Shown: positions 63,317-64,000 of the stretch, piece by piece
How the letters are laid out: each line of letters opens with the position of its first letter
How positions within the stretch are numbered: the first letter of the stretch is position 1
The notes under the pieces: model-generated
Seen by the model: only the letters and a program-made list of their open reading frames with translations
Told to the model about the DNA's origin: nothing
Databases searched by the model: none
Made by a program: the position numbers and the translations under genes
Assembly (NCBI GenBank): GCA_903875225.1
Contig: CAIQVJ010000006.1
Span: 35,380-99,379, forward strand
DNA: 64,000 nt
Reading direction: 5' to 3'
Source: an uncultured Pseudomonadota bacterium
Lineage (GTDB): Bacteria; Myxococcota_A; UBA796; SXON01

Positions 63317-64000
63317 TCAGTCCTTGACCGTGACGAGATTGAGCAGCAGGAGGAGCTCGAGCGCGCGCACCGCGCCGCTGCGCCGCTGCGGGACCCCTCC
63401 GGAAAGCTCGTAGACGAGCGCCTGGACGGTCTGGCCCGTGGCGAGGCGATGGGCCCGCAGGGTCGGCGAGTCCAGCCCCCAGCGGTCGGGCAGGGCATCA
63501 GCCGGTGTACGCGCGGTGACCCGTGCCGTCGAGATGGTCTGCCAGCCCCCCAGGAGGGGCTCCAAAGGGAGCTCGGCGATCGCCTCGGAGAGCACCATGG
63601 CTGCCGACCCGGGCAGGGGGATCGAGTCGGCACCCGGCGTCCACCGTCGATCCCATTCCACAAAGCCCGTTCGCGTCCCGATCAGCCAGCGGGCGATGCC
63701 CGCAGCGGCTGACGCCAGCGCGGTCTCGATGGTAGCGCCCGCGAGCATCGCAGAGGTCACCGCAGCCGACAGGTTGTCGTTCCCGGCGCCCGTGCCCTGG
63801 CCAGGAACAAGGCCGGATATGCCGCCGATGTCCACGATCTGCCCACGCCTCAGGCCGATGGTGGCGGTGGTGGGTCCGCGGACCAGGATCGCGCCGGTGG
63901 CCCGCCTGCGCCACGCAACGAACCACATTCGGGCGGGGGAAAGCCGAGAGACCACGCCTCGCGCTTCGAGGAGCCACTCCGGATGCTCATCGCGGTGGGC
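63317..64000 (-). CDS. DUF4388-like protein (5' end beyond window)
   Basis: The frame is open to the right edge (AHRDEHPEWLLEARG at the cut), so the start lies outside. The visible 227 codons include TGAILVRGPTTATIGLRRGQI and a helical segment GIARWLIGTRTGFVEW, the layout of DUF4388/PATAN-type domains in deltaproteobacterial signalling proteins. The C-terminus is helical (AVRALELLLLLNLVTV). Function unknown; GC-rich like the main chromosome. Confidence 0.65.
   Translation of the reverse strand, partial: AHRDEHPEWLLEARGVVSRLSPARMWFVAWRRRATGAILVRGPTTATIGLRRGQIVDIGGISGLVPGQGTGAGNDNLSAAVTSAMLAGATIETALASAAAGIARWLIGTRTGFVEWDRRWTPGADSIPLPGSAAMVLSEAIAELPLEPLLGGWQTISTARVTARTPADALPDRWGLDSPTLRAHRLATGQTVQALVYELSGGVPQRRSGAVRALELLLLLNLVTVKD

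Overview
GC-rich (about 68-70 %) chromosomal DNA, most like a myxobacterium or related deltaproteobacterial lineage (Myxococcota in the broad sense). The evidence is indirect: about 18 predicted lipoproteins, several with Asp/Thr-rich linkers or DNDGDG metal-binding repeats; a MYXO-CTERM-like C-terminus; secreted aryl-sulfotransferase-like, FG-GAP and phospholipase-like proteins; and GTG/TTG starts. There is no prophage, no CRISPR array and no rRNA. One tRNA gene, tRNA-Arg(CCU), is present.

Layout. 0-5 kb: the tail of a sigma-54 activator, then the proteostasis operon clpP-clpX-lon on the minus strand. 5-20.5 kb: a lipoprotein-rich region with gcvT-gcvH, two aryl-sulfotransferase-like lipoproteins, an 11-copy DNDGDG repeat lipoprotein, and a calcineurin-like phosphoesterase with an unusual C-terminal half. 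20.6-31.3 kb: a long plus-strand housekeeping run with overlapping stops and starts: dusB, a short-chain dehydrogenase, two unknown proteins, a fadA/fadB beta-oxidation pair, tsaD, an ExbB/ExbD proton channel and rsmI. 31-38 kb: a methyltransferase and a three-subunit molybdenum hydroxylase whose FAD subunit carries the four-Cys insertion of 4-hydroxybenzoyl-CoA reductase. 37-45 kb: more secreted proteins, including a signal-peptidase-like protein that has lost both catalytic residues, and a diguanylate cyclase. 47-53.5 kb: an outer-membrane/lipid-hydrolase cassette (M1-like/beta-barrel protein, PC-PLC-type phosphoesterase, small barrel, phospholipase D). 53.5-55.6 kb: a ComEC-type MBL hydrolase, DUF3006 and double-HhH operon. 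55.7-58.9 kb: a beta-propeller lipoprotein, a PHP-like lipoprotein and a small lipoprotein. 58.9-61.5 kb: a polytopic NnrS/heme-copper-like protein, a TetR regulator fused to a DUF2249-like domain, and a divergent hemerythrin, with an 18-bp palindrome between the last two. 61.6-63.3 kb: tRNA-Arg followed by a small accessory patch (XRE regulator, truncated nucleotidyltransferase-like partner, GNAT remnant). The right edge cuts a DUF4388-like gene.

The most interesting units are the TetR-DUF2249/NnrS-like/hemerythrin cassette with its palindrome, the XRE/DUF6036-like pair beside tRNA-Arg with a near-leaderless promoter covered by two inverted repeats, the catalytically dead signal-peptidase fold coupled to an FG-GAP lipoprotein, and a group of very short, uncharged lipoprotein signal peptides.

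All functions are inferred from sequence read by eye. Domain names were not checked by database search.
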